From the NCBI GenBank assembly GCA_039195135.1, contig JBCCVP010000002.1:39739-103738 (forward strand): a stretch of DNA of 64,000 nt, read 5' to 3'. The stretch is from JANQOZ01 sp039195135 (GTDB lineage: Bacteria > Pseudomonadota > Gammaproteobacteria > Xanthomonadales > SZUA-38). Made by a program: the position numbers and the translations under genes. The notes below the pieces were generated by a model. The model made no database searches, had not been told where the DNA came from, and saw only the letters and a list, made by a program, of their open reading frames with translations. Positions 9,562 through 17,491 of the stretch are shown here, one piece after another. Every line of letters begins with the position of its first letter. Within the stretch, counting starts at the first letter, position 1.

Positions 9562-11082
9562 GTGAGCAAAGCCATCGTCATTGGCAGTGGCTTCGGCGGG
9601 CTCGCAGCGGCGGTGCGGCTGCAGGCCCGGGGCTACCAGGTCACGGTGTGCGAGCAGCTGGATGCCCCCGGCGGCCGGGCCTACGTCTATCGCCAGGACG
9701 GTTTCACCTTTGATGCCGGCCCGACCATTGTCACCGCCCCGTTTCTGCTGGAAGAACTCTGGCAGCTGAGCGGTCGCAATATGGCTGATGACGTCACCCT
9801 GGTGCCCATGGACCCGTTCTACCGAATCCGGTTTCACGATGGCACCCACTTTGACTACAGCGCCGACGACGAGGCGATGAAAGCGCAGATCAGCAAGTTC
9901 AGCCCCGCGGATGCCGCCGCCTTCGACGGGTTCATGCGCATCAGCCGCCGCCTCTACGAGGTGGGTTTTGACGACCTCATGTACGAGTCGTTCCACCGTT
10001 TCAAAAAAATGCTGACAACGCTGCCTGACCTGTTTCGCACCCGGTTCTACAAAACGGTGTACGGCATGGTGAAAAGCATCTTCAAGCATTCGAAGATTCG
10101 CCAGGTGTTCAGCTTTCACCCGCTGCTGATCGGCGGCAACCCGATGACGACCACGGCCATTTATCTCCTGATTGCGCACCTCGAGCGGAGTCACGGCGTG
10201 CACTACGCCATGGGCGGCACGGGGGCGATCGTCCAGGGGCTGGTCAAACTGATCGAGACGCAGGGCGGCAGCGTGCGCTGCAGCGCTCCGGTCGAGGAAA
10301 TTCTTGTCGAAGGAGGCGCGGCCCAGGGCGTGCGGCTCAAAAACGGCGAGACGCTGACAGCGGACGTGGTTGTTTCCAACGCCGACAGCGCCACCACCTA
10401 TCGGGACCTGCTGGCGGAGAAACACCGCCGCCGCTGGACCGACCGGCGGCTGGCGCGCACCCGGTATTCGATGAGTCTGGTCGTCTGGTACTTCGGCACC
10501 CGACGGCAGTATCCCGACGTGCCGCATCACCTGATTTCGCTGGGGCCGCGCTACGAAGGCCTGCTGAAGGATATTTTCAAACGAAAGGTGCTGGCGAAAG
10601 ACTTCAGCGTCTATCTGCACCGGCCCACGGCCACCGATCCGAGCATGGCGCCGGAAGGCTGTGATGCGTTTTACGTGCTTTCGCCGGTGCCCAACCTGCA
10701 ATCGGGCATCGACTGGACGACGCAGGGGGAACCCTACCGGGCCGCGATTCAGCAGTCGCTGGAGGAGACGGTGCTGCCTGGCCTGGGCGAGAACCTGGTG
10801 ACCTCCCACCTGCTGACGCCGCAGGACTTTAAGGATCGCCTGAGCTCCGTGCAGGGCGCCGCCTTCGGCATGGAGCCCATCCTCACCCAGACCGCCTGGT
10901 TCCGACCGCACAACATCAGCGAGGAGATCCGCGGGCTTTATCTGGTCGGCGCCGGCACCCATCCCGGGGCGGGCATGCCAGGAGTGATCTCCTCCGCCAA
11001 GGTATTGGAAAACCTCGTGCCCGAGGTCCGTAAAACGGTCCGCCCAACCGCCGGATCCGGGTCAGATCCACTCGGGGTCTGA
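9562..11082 (+). CDS. crtI: Phytoene desaturase-type oxidoreductase CrtI
   Basis: A 506-residue FAD enzyme. The N-terminus has a Rossmann motif (VIGSGFGGLAAAVRLQARG) followed by EQLDAPGGRAYVY and FDAGPTIVT, and the C-terminus has the family signature around GLYLVGAGTHPGAGMPGVISSAK. These fit bacterial CrtI, which introduces double bonds into phytoene to give neurosporene or lycopene at the membrane. Start GTG 9562 is preceded by AGGAG at 9551-9555; the ATG at 9490 has no ribosome site. No crtB or crtE is in the window, so the substrate supply must be elsewhere. The last codons lie inside a REP-like palindrome, which supplies the C-terminal DPLGV. Confidence 0.85.
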   Translation: MSKAIVIGSGFGGLAAAVRLQARGYQVTVCEQLDAPGGRAYVYRQDGFTFDAGPTIVTAPFLLEELWQLSGRNMADDVTLVPMDPFYRIRFHDGTHFDYSADDEAMKAQISKFSPADAAAFDGFMRISRRLYEVGFDDLMYESFHRFKKMLTTLPDLFRTRFYKTVYGMVKSIFKHSKIRQVFSFHPLLIGGNPMTTTAIYLLIAHLERSHGVHYAMGGTGAIVQGLVKLIETQGGSVRCSAPVEEILVEGGAAQGVRLKNGETLTADVVVSNADSATTYRDLLAEKHRRRWTDRRLARTRYSMSLVVWYFGTRRQYPDVPHHLISLGPRYEGLLKDIFKRKVLAKDFSVYLHRPTATDPSMAPEGCDAFYVLSPVPNLQSGIDWTTQGEPYRAAIQQSLEETVLPGLGENLVTSHLLTPQDFKDRLSSVQGAAFGMEPILTQTAWFRPHNISEEIRGLYLVGAGTHPGAGMPGVISSAKVLENLVPEVRKTVRPTAGSGSDPLGV

Positions 11083-11085
11083 CCC
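11059..11085. repeat. REP-like palindrome, copy 2, overlapping the crtI stop
   Basis: GGGTCAGATC and GGTCTGACCC around CACTCGG: one mismatch from copy 1. It covers the crtI stop codon and ends 4 bp before the convergent DM13 gene stop. Its stem position suggests it also helps to separate the two converging transcripts. Confidence 0.75.
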
Positions 11086-11088
11086 AGG

Positions 11089-11685
11089 CTACGCGGACGT
11101 CAGCGGCGCGGGGCTGAAGAGCACGCCGAACAGTTCGCACCAGATCACGATTGACCCAAGATCCCCGTCGGCAACGTCTGCCGGAATCTCGTAATTCTGA
11201 TTGCCGACGTTGCCTTTTAGCTTGCCGAGATTGACGAAACCGCTGCTGGTCACGTCATCAGCGTTTTGCGGATCGCGGTGCTGCGCGGCGTAAACCACCA
11301 GCGCTGGTCCATTGGTGGTGCGGAAGTCCTCCAGCCGCAGCACCCGTTTGCCGTCCGGCAGGCGATAGACGGTTGCGCTGCCGGACCCCTTGTGGATTGC
11401 ATCGGCATCCCGAAACTGACCCTGCACCAGAACGATCGGCTCCGCCGGCATCGGCTCCGCTGCGTTTTTGTCCGGGGCGCCCGCCGCCGCCTCCATGATG
11501 GCGTCGCGGTTGGCCAAACGATCGGCGTCCGACATGGCGTCGACGGCCGTCATATCCAGACCTCCCTCGGCCAGTACAAACGAGAGCGGCTCATCCACCG
11601 TTTCATCAATAAACAGCGGCGACAGGAAAAACCAGCCGGCGGCAGCAGCCCCCAGCAGGACAACCAGCATGAGTATTTTTTTCAT
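11089..11685 (-). CDS. Membrane-anchored DM13 domain protein
   Basis: A 198-residue protein with an N-terminal signal or anchor helix (MKKILMLVVLLGAAAAGWFFL). Residues about 90-195 show the DM13 pattern: GQFRDADAIHKGSGSATVYR, then VLRLEDFRTTNGPALVVYA and a C-terminal WCELFGVLFSPAPL. DM13 domains bind haem or other redox groups in some eukaryotic proteins, and the single Cys before the end is the proposed ligand. In bacteria they are usually small periplasmic proteins of unknown partner. It is convergent with crtI, and no redox partner gene is adjacent. Confidence 0.8.
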   Translation of the reverse strand: MKKILMLVVLLGAAAAGWFFLSPLFIDETVDEPLSFVLAEGGLDMTAVDAMSDADRLANRDAIMEAAAGAPDKNAAEPMPAEPIVLVQGQFRDADAIHKGSGSATVYRLPDGKRVLRLEDFRTTNGPALVVYAAQHRDPQNADDVTSSGFVNLGKLKGNVGNQNYEIPADVADGDLGSIVIWCELFGVLFSPAPLTSA

Positions 11686-11789
11686 TCTTGATCTCGCTTC
11701 GTCGATTGCACAAAAGACACGTGATACCGCTCGCGGCTTTCACGCCGTGTTTGCGAGTAAGATCTGAGCGGTCGAACCGAAGCAGAAGC

Positions 11790-12122
11790 ATGGCAGATAA
11801 GCCGGAACAAATCCTTCAGAACCTGCGCACCCGACTGGTGGATGAAGAGCGGGCCTTCAGCGAAGCCAGCGCCACGGTGGAACTGGACCAGACCCGGCAG
11901 GGCCGCCTCACCCGCATGGACGCCCTGCAGGCGCAGCAGATGGCGGTCGCAGCCTCGCGGCGCCGCCGGCAGCGGATTCAGCAGATCGATGCGGCCCTTC
12001 GGCGGGTCCAAAACGGTGAGTACGGCGAGTGCCTGACCCGTGGGGAGGAGATCGACCCGCGCCGACTCGAGATCGATCCGACATCGACCCGGTGTATGCC
12101 CTGCCTGGAGAAGAACGCGTGA
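11790..12122 (+). CDS. DksA/TraR-like protein with degenerate zinc finger
   Basis: A 110-residue protein: a long helical N-terminus (residues 4-75, RLTRMDALQAQQMAVAASR like the DksA/TraR coiled coil) and a C-terminal finger. In the family the finger is CxxC-x17-CxxC; here it reads C81-L-T-R84 and C102-M-P-C105, so one ligand is replaced by Arg. GEYGECLTRGEEIDPRRLE otherwise follows the family. DksA relatives bind RNA polymerase through the secondary channel. The start is the ATG after an A-rich stretch with no clear ribosome site. Its stop overlaps the next start by GTGA, so the pair is translationally coupled. Confidence 0.8.
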   Translation: MADKPEQILQNLRTRLVDEERAFSEASATVELDQTRQGRLTRMDALQAQQMAVAASRRRRQRIQQIDAALRRVQNGEYGECLTRGEEIDPRRLEIDPTSTRCMPCLEKNA

Positions 12123-12604
12123 CGGTTACCCTCGCGGAGCTGCGGCGCCAGTTTCCCCGCGCGGGCGAGGTGATCTGGATCGGGCTGCGTCCGGCCCGCC
12201 GGGCGGACATCGAAGTGGTGGATGAGGCCACCCTGAGCCCGCAGGAGGGCCTGGTCGGCGACCGTTATGGCGGACGCTCCAGCAAACGTCAGGTGACGCT
12301 GATTGACGAGGCCCATCTTGCCGCCGCCGCGAGCTATCTCGGGCGGGACACGCTGGATCCGGCCCTGGTGCGCCGCAATATCGTAGTTCGCGGCATCAAT
12401 CTCCGGGCCCTGAAGGAGGGCCACTTTCGCGTCGGTTCGGCAACGCTGGTCTATACAGACGAATGCCACCCCTGCTCACGCATGGAGGAGGTGCTGGGGC
12501 CCGGCGGCTACAACGCGCTGCGGGGCCACGGGGGCATCTGCGCCCGGGTCTTAAGCGGCGGCGTGGTGCGCCGCGGGGACCCGGTGACCGCGCTTCCCGA
12601 TTAG
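12119..12604 (+). CDS. MOSC domain protein
   Basis: A 161-residue protein matching the MOSC domain (the C-terminal domain of molybdenum cofactor sulfurases, also YiiM-like): LVGDRYGG near the start of the core, RRNIVVRGINL, and a conserved Cys region TDECHPCSRMEEVLGPG. MOSC proteins carry or transfer sulfur to molybdenum cofactor substrates. GTG 12119 is chosen because it overlaps the DksA-like stop and follows GGAG at about 12107. A molybdopterin oxidoreductase lies 580 bp downstream on the same strand, beyond one opposite-strand gene, which makes a functional link possible but unproven. Confidence 0.85.
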   Translation: MTVTLAELRRQFPRAGEVIWIGLRPARRADIEVVDEATLSPQEGLVGDRYGGRSSKRQVTLIDEAHLAAAASYLGRDTLDPALVRRNIVVRGINLRALKEGHFRVGSATLVYTDECHPCSRMEEVLGPGGYNALRGHGGICARVLSGGVVRRGDPVTALPD

Positions 12605-12612
12605 ACGTCCCG

Positions 12613-12984
12613 TCAGCGGTGCTGGTCGATCAGGATGGGATTACCGTCCGGGTCCGCAATCACAAAGCTGGCCGGGCCCGTGGTGTTTTCATCCGCCTCC
12701 GACAACAGCTCAATCCCTTCTGCCCGCAGCTGTTTCTGCAGATCCCGCACATCGGTGAAGCTGTCCAGCGGCTGCGCGTCCTGGTCCCAGCCGGGATTGA
12801 AGGTCAGCATGTTCTTTTCAAACATCCCCTGAAACAAACCGATCAGGCAGTCGCCGTTGCGCAGGATCTGCCAGCCCTGGGATTCATCCCCGCCCATCGC
12901 CTGGAATCCGAGTTTCTTGTAAAAATCCAGGGAGACGGAAAGGTCTTTCACGGTAAGGCTCAAAGAAAAGCTGCCAAGTTGCAT
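12613..12984 (-). CDS. VOC/glyoxalase-superfamily protein
   Basis: A 123-residue single-domain protein with the vicinal-oxygen-chelate fold: SLSLTVKDLSVSLDFYKKLGF at the start and ASFVIADPDGNPILIDQH at the end. The missing usual metal His near residue 10 (LTVKDL) and the end motif suggest a non-canonical metal site or none. Many such proteins are drug-binding or of unknown function. It is convergent with the MOSC gene (8 bp apart). Confidence 0.8.
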   Translation of the reverse strand: MQLGSFSLSLTVKDLSVSLDFYKKLGFQAMGGDESQGWQILRNGDCLIGLFQGMFEKNMLTFNPGWDQDAQPLDSFTDVRDLQKQLRAEGIELLSEADENTTGPASFVIADPDGNPILIDQHR

Positions 12985-13044
12985 CGCTGCGGCTCCGTTG
13001 CGTTAGTGGGACCCCAAGGTGGCCAAAATTTGCGCCGCCGTCCA

Positions 13045-13060
13045 TCACCCAATTGGGTGA
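13045..13060. promoter_or_regulatory. 16-bp perfect palindrome upstream of molybdoenzyme gene
   Basis: TCACCCAATTGGGTGA lies in the 197-bp divergent gap between the VOC gene (starting at 12984) and the molybdoenzyme gene (starting at 13182). Its position and symmetry suit an operator for a dimeric regulator. A GGGTGAGACC sequence overlaps its right half and resembles one arm of the REP-like repeats. Confidence 0.4.
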
Positions 13061-13181
13061 GACCTGTCCCCCAAACGGATGACGCACACCCAACCAGCTG
13101 ATTTAATTAGATAAAAATCCAGGCCTCCCGCCGCTTCGCCGGCGCGGTATCCTTGAAAGATCAGTCGGCGGAACTTGACCC

Positions 13182-15323
13182 ATGTCCGAAACCACGGTGA
13201 TTCGGCGCGCCTGCAATCTCTGCGAGGCCATCTGCGGCCTGCGCTTCCACGTCCGCGACAACGCGGTGGTGAAGATCGAAGCCGATCCGGACGACCCGCT
13301 GAGCCTGGGTCATATATGCCCCAAAGCCATCGCCCTTCAGGATATCCAGAACGATCCGGACCGGCTGCGGCAGCCGCACCGGCGGCGGGGTGAGGGGGAT
13401 GCGGCCACCTGGGAACCGGTCAGCTGGGACGAGGCGCTGGACGAGGCGGCAGATGCGCTGGCGCGCATCACGCAGCGCCATGGTATCGATGCTCTTGGCG
13501 TCTATTTCGGCAACCCCAGCGTGCACAACTACGGCATGCTCACCCATCAGAAGGCGCTGTTTTCGCACCTCAAAACGCGCAACCGGTTTTCCGCAACCAG
13601 CGTTGACCAGCTGCCGCATCACCTTGTCTCGCTGTGGCTCTACGGCCATAAGGACCTGCTGCCGATCCCGGACATCGACCGCACCGACTTTCTGCTGATC
13701 CTCGGCGGTAACCCCATGGCGTCCAACGGCAGTATCTGGACCGTACCGGCGTTTCCCCGGCGCGCCCGGGCGCTGACAGAACGCGGCGGCCAGCTGGTGG
13801 TGATTGACCCGCGCCGCACCGAAACGGCAAAAATTGGAACGGATTATCTGCCGGTGCGCCCCGGCACGGACGCGCTGTTCCTGCTTGCCATGCTTCAGGT
13901 GATCTTCGAGGAAAACCTTGATGACCTCGGCCACCTGGAACCCGTGGTCACCGGACTCGATGCGGTGCGCGAGGCCGTGGCCGCGTTTGCGCCGGAGCGC
14001 GTGGCCGAGATCACCGGCATTCCGGCGCCAGCCGTGCGCCGCATTGCCCGGACCTTTGCGACCGCCGACCGCGCGGCCTGCTACGGCCGCATGGGCCTTT
14101 CGGTGCAGCGCTTCGGCACGCTTAACCACTGGCTGATTCAGCTGCTCAACATCGTGACGGGCAACCTCGACCGGGAAGGCGGCATGATGCTGCCGCTGCC
14201 GGCCTGGGATACGCTGACAACCGGCAGCCGAGGCGGTTTTGGCCGGCACCAGAGCCGCGTTCGGGGACTCCCGGAGTTTGCCCGGGAACTACCGGTGGCC
14301 ACCCTGGCGGAGGAAGCCCTGACGCCGGGGCCCGACCAGATTCGCGCTCTGTTTACCGGCGCTGGCAATCCTGTGCTGTCCACGCCGGACGGCAATCGCC
14401 TCGATCGCGCCCTGGCGGGGCTGGAGTTCATGGTGAGCCTGGATCCCTATATCAACGAAACCACGCGCCACGCTCACCTGATCCTGCCTCCTACGCCGGC
14501 GCTGGAACACGATCACTACGATCTGGCGTTTCTTGCCCTTGCGACCCGCAATACCGCCCGCTTCAATCCGCCGGTGCTCGAGCGGCCGCCGGGAGCGCTC
14601 CATGACTGGGAGATTTTCAATGCCCTGGGTGAACGGGTAGCGAAGCGACTGGGAAGCACGCCGCGATCGCTGCCCCCGCCGCACCAGATGGCGGATCAGG
14701 CGCTGCGCCACGGTCCCTACGCCGATAGCCACAAGCTGTCTTTAGCAACGTTGCAGCAGCACCCGTCCGGCATTGACCTGGGACCGCTTAAGCCGCAGTT
14801 TCCCGACCGCCTGTTTACCGACGGCAAAACGATTGCCTGCGACCACCCGCGTCTGCTGGAGGACCTCGACCGCTGCCGCGTGCTGATGGATTCGGCCGCT
14901 GCCAGCGAAGCGCCCCTGCTGCTGATCGGCCGGCGCCACGTGCGCTCCAACAACTCCTGGATGCACAACTACCACCGGCTGGTGAAGGGCCCCCGGCGGG
15001 ACACGCTCCTGATGCACCCGCAGGACATCGACCAGCTCGGTCTCACCCCGGACCGCAACGTTCGGGTCCGCTCCCGGGTTGGCCAGGTGGAGGTGACGCT
15101 GGAACCCAGTGAAGACATGATGCCCGGCGTGGTGAGCCTGCCCCACGGCTTCGGCCATAACCGGCCCTGGGTGCGCCTGGGCATCGCGACACAGCATCCC
15201 GGCGCAAGCTGCAACGATCTGACCGATCCGGCGCAGCTGGAGCCCATTTCCGGCAACGCGGTACTGAACGGCGTCCCGGTAAGCGTCGAGACTGTCGCCT
15301 CAAATCGGGATGAGCCATGGTGA
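13182..15323 (+). CDS. Molybdopterin-dependent oxidoreductase with N-terminal 4Fe-4S site
   Basis: A 713-residue enzyme of the DMSO-reductase superfamily. C11, C14, C18 and C46 form the 4Fe-4S motif, followed by the molybdopterin core (EPVSWDEALDEAADAL, GVYFGNPSVHNYGMLT, DRTDFLLILGGNP, VIDPRRTETAKI) and a C-terminal molydopterin-dinucleotide-binding domain (LLIGRRHVRSNNSWMHNY, GNAVLNGVPVSV). No Tat signal is seen, so it is probably cytoplasmic. The molybdenum ligand and substrate cannot be fixed; such single-subunit enzymes are often annotated as formate dehydrogenase or nitrate reductase-like. It overlaps the patatin gene by 14 bp if that gene starts at 15310. Confidence 0.85.
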   Translation: MSETTVIRRACNLCEAICGLRFHVRDNAVVKIEADPDDPLSLGHICPKAIALQDIQNDPDRLRQPHRRRGEGDAATWEPVSWDEALDEAADALARITQRHGIDALGVYFGNPSVHNYGMLTHQKALFSHLKTRNRFSATSVDQLPHHLVSLWLYGHKDLLPIPDIDRTDFLLILGGNPMASNGSIWTVPAFPRRARALTERGGQLVVIDPRRTETAKIGTDYLPVRPGTDALFLLAMLQVIFEENLDDLGHLEPVVTGLDAVREAVAAFAPERVAEITGIPAPAVRRIARTFATADRAACYGRMGLSVQRFGTLNHWLIQLLNIVTGNLDREGGMMLPLPAWDTLTTGSRGGFGRHQSRVRGLPEFARELPVATLAEEALTPGPDQIRALFTGAGNPVLSTPDGNRLDRALAGLEFMVSLDPYINETTRHAHLILPPTPALEHDHYDLAFLALATRNTARFNPPVLERPPGALHDWEIFNALGERVAKRLGSTPRSLPPPHQMADQALRHGPYADSHKLSLATLQQHPSGIDLGPLKPQFPDRLFTDGKTIACDHPRLLEDLDRCRVLMDSAAASEAPLLLIGRRHVRSNNSWMHNYHRLVKGPRRDTLLMHPQDIDQLGLTPDRNVRVRSRVGQVEVTLEPSEDMMPGVVSLPHGFGHNRPWVRLGIATQHPGASCNDLTDPAQLEPISGNAVLNGVPVSVETVASNRDEPW

Positions 15324-17400
15324 GCCAGTGATGAGCCAACGCGATTTCACCGAAGACGTAAGCGAGGTCCTGGCGGACGAACAGGCCTGGATTGCCCGCC
15401 GCCGCGAGGCCGCGGGCGTCGGCCCGGGTGAGGGTCTGCTCGGCCTCAGCCTGTCCGGCGGCGGGATCCGTTCTGCGGTATTCAACCTGGGGGTGCTGCA
15501 GGGGCTGGAATCGCTGGGCCTGCTGAAGCGGGTGGATGTCCTTTCCACCGTCTCCGGCGGCGGCTACATCGGCGCCACCCTGACCTGGCTGCGCCATCGG
15601 CTGGGGTCCAGCCATGACCAGGCTTTCTACGCTCCCCTGAGCGGCGACGAGGGCCATGTGCTGGACTGGCTGCGCAACCACGGCAAGTACCTGATCAGCC
15701 AGCCAGGCCTGTCGATCTGGACGGTGCTGGCCACCACCATCGCCGTGGTGCTGCTCAACCTGCTGGTGCTTCTGCCACCGATGCTGCTGCTGGTGGCGCT
15801 CGCGGCCCGGGATTGGCTGCCGCTGAGTTTCCCCGCGTTCCTGCTGCTCAACGATGCCGATCCGCTGATCGGTCACGATGGGTTTGTCGTGGCCCTGTAC
15901 CTGTCCGCCGCGGCGGGGGCGGCTTTTCTGCTGATGATTGTGGTTTTTGCCGGCATTACCGCAACGCCACCCGGGCGGGCCGGCCGGGGCCTGACGGGCC
16001 TGCGCCGCTTCATGGGCAATCTGCTCCTGGCGGCCGTTGCGCTGTTTGCCGTTGGCATGGTCCCGATCTTCCACAGCCTGGATTCCCTCGCGGTGCGTTT
16101 TGTCGATACGGAGCTGGCGGCCGCGGTGACCCGCAACCTCACCTATTTGCTGCCGATGCTGGCCGGCGGGCTGACCTTGCTGCGTGCCCGCCGCGCGGCC
16201 GGTAGCGGCGCGGCGATTGGTCTTGGTCTGTTTCTCTACGGCTGTCTGGCGCTGACCTACCACCTCGTGGATCGCTTTGATCTGCTTTGGGACCCGGTCT
16301 TTAACACGTTTCTGCTGCTGTCGCTGACCCTCGCCGTGTTCTGCGACGTGAACCTCAATTCCATGCACCACTTCTACCGCGGCCGCCTGGCGCACGCGTT
16401 TTTGCCGCCGACCCGGGCCGGCGACGCAAACGGCAGCGCGGACCGGCAGGCCATGGCTTTTCGCCTGGCCGAGATCACCGCCGATTCCGGCGGACCGCTG
16501 CATCTGATCAACACCACGATGAACACCACCACCTCCCCCTCGGTAAAGCTTCAGGGCCGCGGTGGTGACAACTTTGTGCTGTCGCCGCTTTACTGCGGCG
16601 CCCGGTCCACCGGCTATCGACGTACCGAAAGCTACCTCGCGGGTGCGCTTGAGCTGTCCACCGCGCTGACCATATCGGGCGCCGCCGTCGATCCGAACAC
16701 CAGCCGGACCCGGTCCCGCCCGCTGGCGTTTCTGATGGCGCTGCTCAATATCCGACTCGGCTACTGGACCAACCATCCCCAGGAAAGCGGCGGCCGGCCG
16801 CTCGCGGCATGGCTGCGCTTTATCACCCGGGAGATGCTCGGCGTGGCCTTGAGCGAAAAACACCGCCACATTCACCTTTCTGACGGTGCCCACTTTGACA
16901 ACCTGGGGCTGTACGAACTGCTGCGCCGGCGCTGCCGCTACATCATCGCCACCGACGTCGGCGCAGACCCGCGCCTCACGCTGGCGGAACTGGGCAAAGC
17001 CATCGAACGGGCCCGGGTCGACTTCCGCGCTCAGGTGGAGCTCAACGTAGACGCGCTCTACGACGAGCTGGATAAATCCCTGGCGGACCGGTCCTACGCG
17101 CTGGGCAGCGTCATCTACGCCGACGGCGCCGTGGGACAGCTGCTGTACATCCGCCCGATGATGTGCCGCGGCATGTCGGCCGACCTCTACGCCTACTGGC
17201 GCGACCATCCAACGTTCCCCAACGATCCGACTTCGGACCAGTTCTACGACGAAGCGCAATTTGAGGCCTATCGGGAACTGGGGCTGCAGACCGTCAGCCG
17301 CCTGGGGACTGGTCCGCAAACAGTGCTGCAACAGCTGTTCGAAGCCGAGGACAGCCCCGACCTCGGCGAGGCGGAGCTGCCCGAGGACCTGCGCGACTAG
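15310..17400 (+). CDS. Membrane-inserted patatin-like phospholipase
   Basis: A 696-residue protein. The patatin core begins with LGLSLSGGGIRSAVFNLGVLQGL (oxyanion GGGIR) and the nucleophile S82 in TVSGGGYIGA; the catalytic Asp is D525 in SDGAHFDNLGLYELL. Between them lies an insert with about six transmembrane segments (residues roughly 135-345, for example ATTIAVVLLNLLVLLPPMLLL and TFLLLSLTLAVFCDVNL). The patatin site would be cytosolic with the insert in the membrane. ATG 15331 is an equally possible start. The overlap with the molybdoenzyme gene suggests one transcript. Substrate unknown; the family hydrolyses phospholipid or neutral lipid acyl esters. Confidence 0.8.
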   Translation: MSHGEPVMSQRDFTEDVSEVLADEQAWIARRREAAGVGPGEGLLGLSLSGGGIRSAVFNLGVLQGLESLGLLKRVDVLSTVSGGGYIGATLTWLRHRLGSSHDQAFYAPLSGDEGHVLDWLRNHGKYLISQPGLSIWTVLATTIAVVLLNLLVLLPPMLLLVALAARDWLPLSFPAFLLLNDADPLIGHDGFVVALYLSAAAGAAFLLMIVVFAGITATPPGRAGRGLTGLRRFMGNLLLAAVALFAVGMVPIFHSLDSLAVRFVDTELAAAVTRNLTYLLPMLAGGLTLLRARRAAGSGAAIGLGLFLYGCLALTYHLVDRFDLLWDPVFNTFLLLSLTLAVFCDVNLNSMHHFYRGRLAHAFLPPTRAGDANGSADRQAMAFRLAEITADSGGPLHLINTTMNTTTSPSVKLQGRGGDNFVLSPLYCGARSTGYRRTESYLAGALELSTALTISGAAVDPNTSRTRSRPLAFLMALLNIRLGYWTNHPQESGGRPLAAWLRFITREMLGVALSEKHRHIHLSDGAHFDNLGLYELLRRRCRYIIATDVGADPRLTLAELGKAIERARVDFRAQVELNVDALYDELDKSLADRSYALGSVIYADGAVGQLLYIRPMMCRGMSADLYAYWRDHPTFPNDPTSDQFYDEAQFEAYRELGLQTVSRLGTGPQTVLQQLFEAEDSPDLGEAELPEDLRD

Positions 17401-17491
17401 GCAACCATTGGCCATCGTTCGGCGATCGTTAGCTGGCGGGATCACGGGTCCATCGCGTACCCTCAGCTTCCCGTCACCGCCAGGAAGTCTT

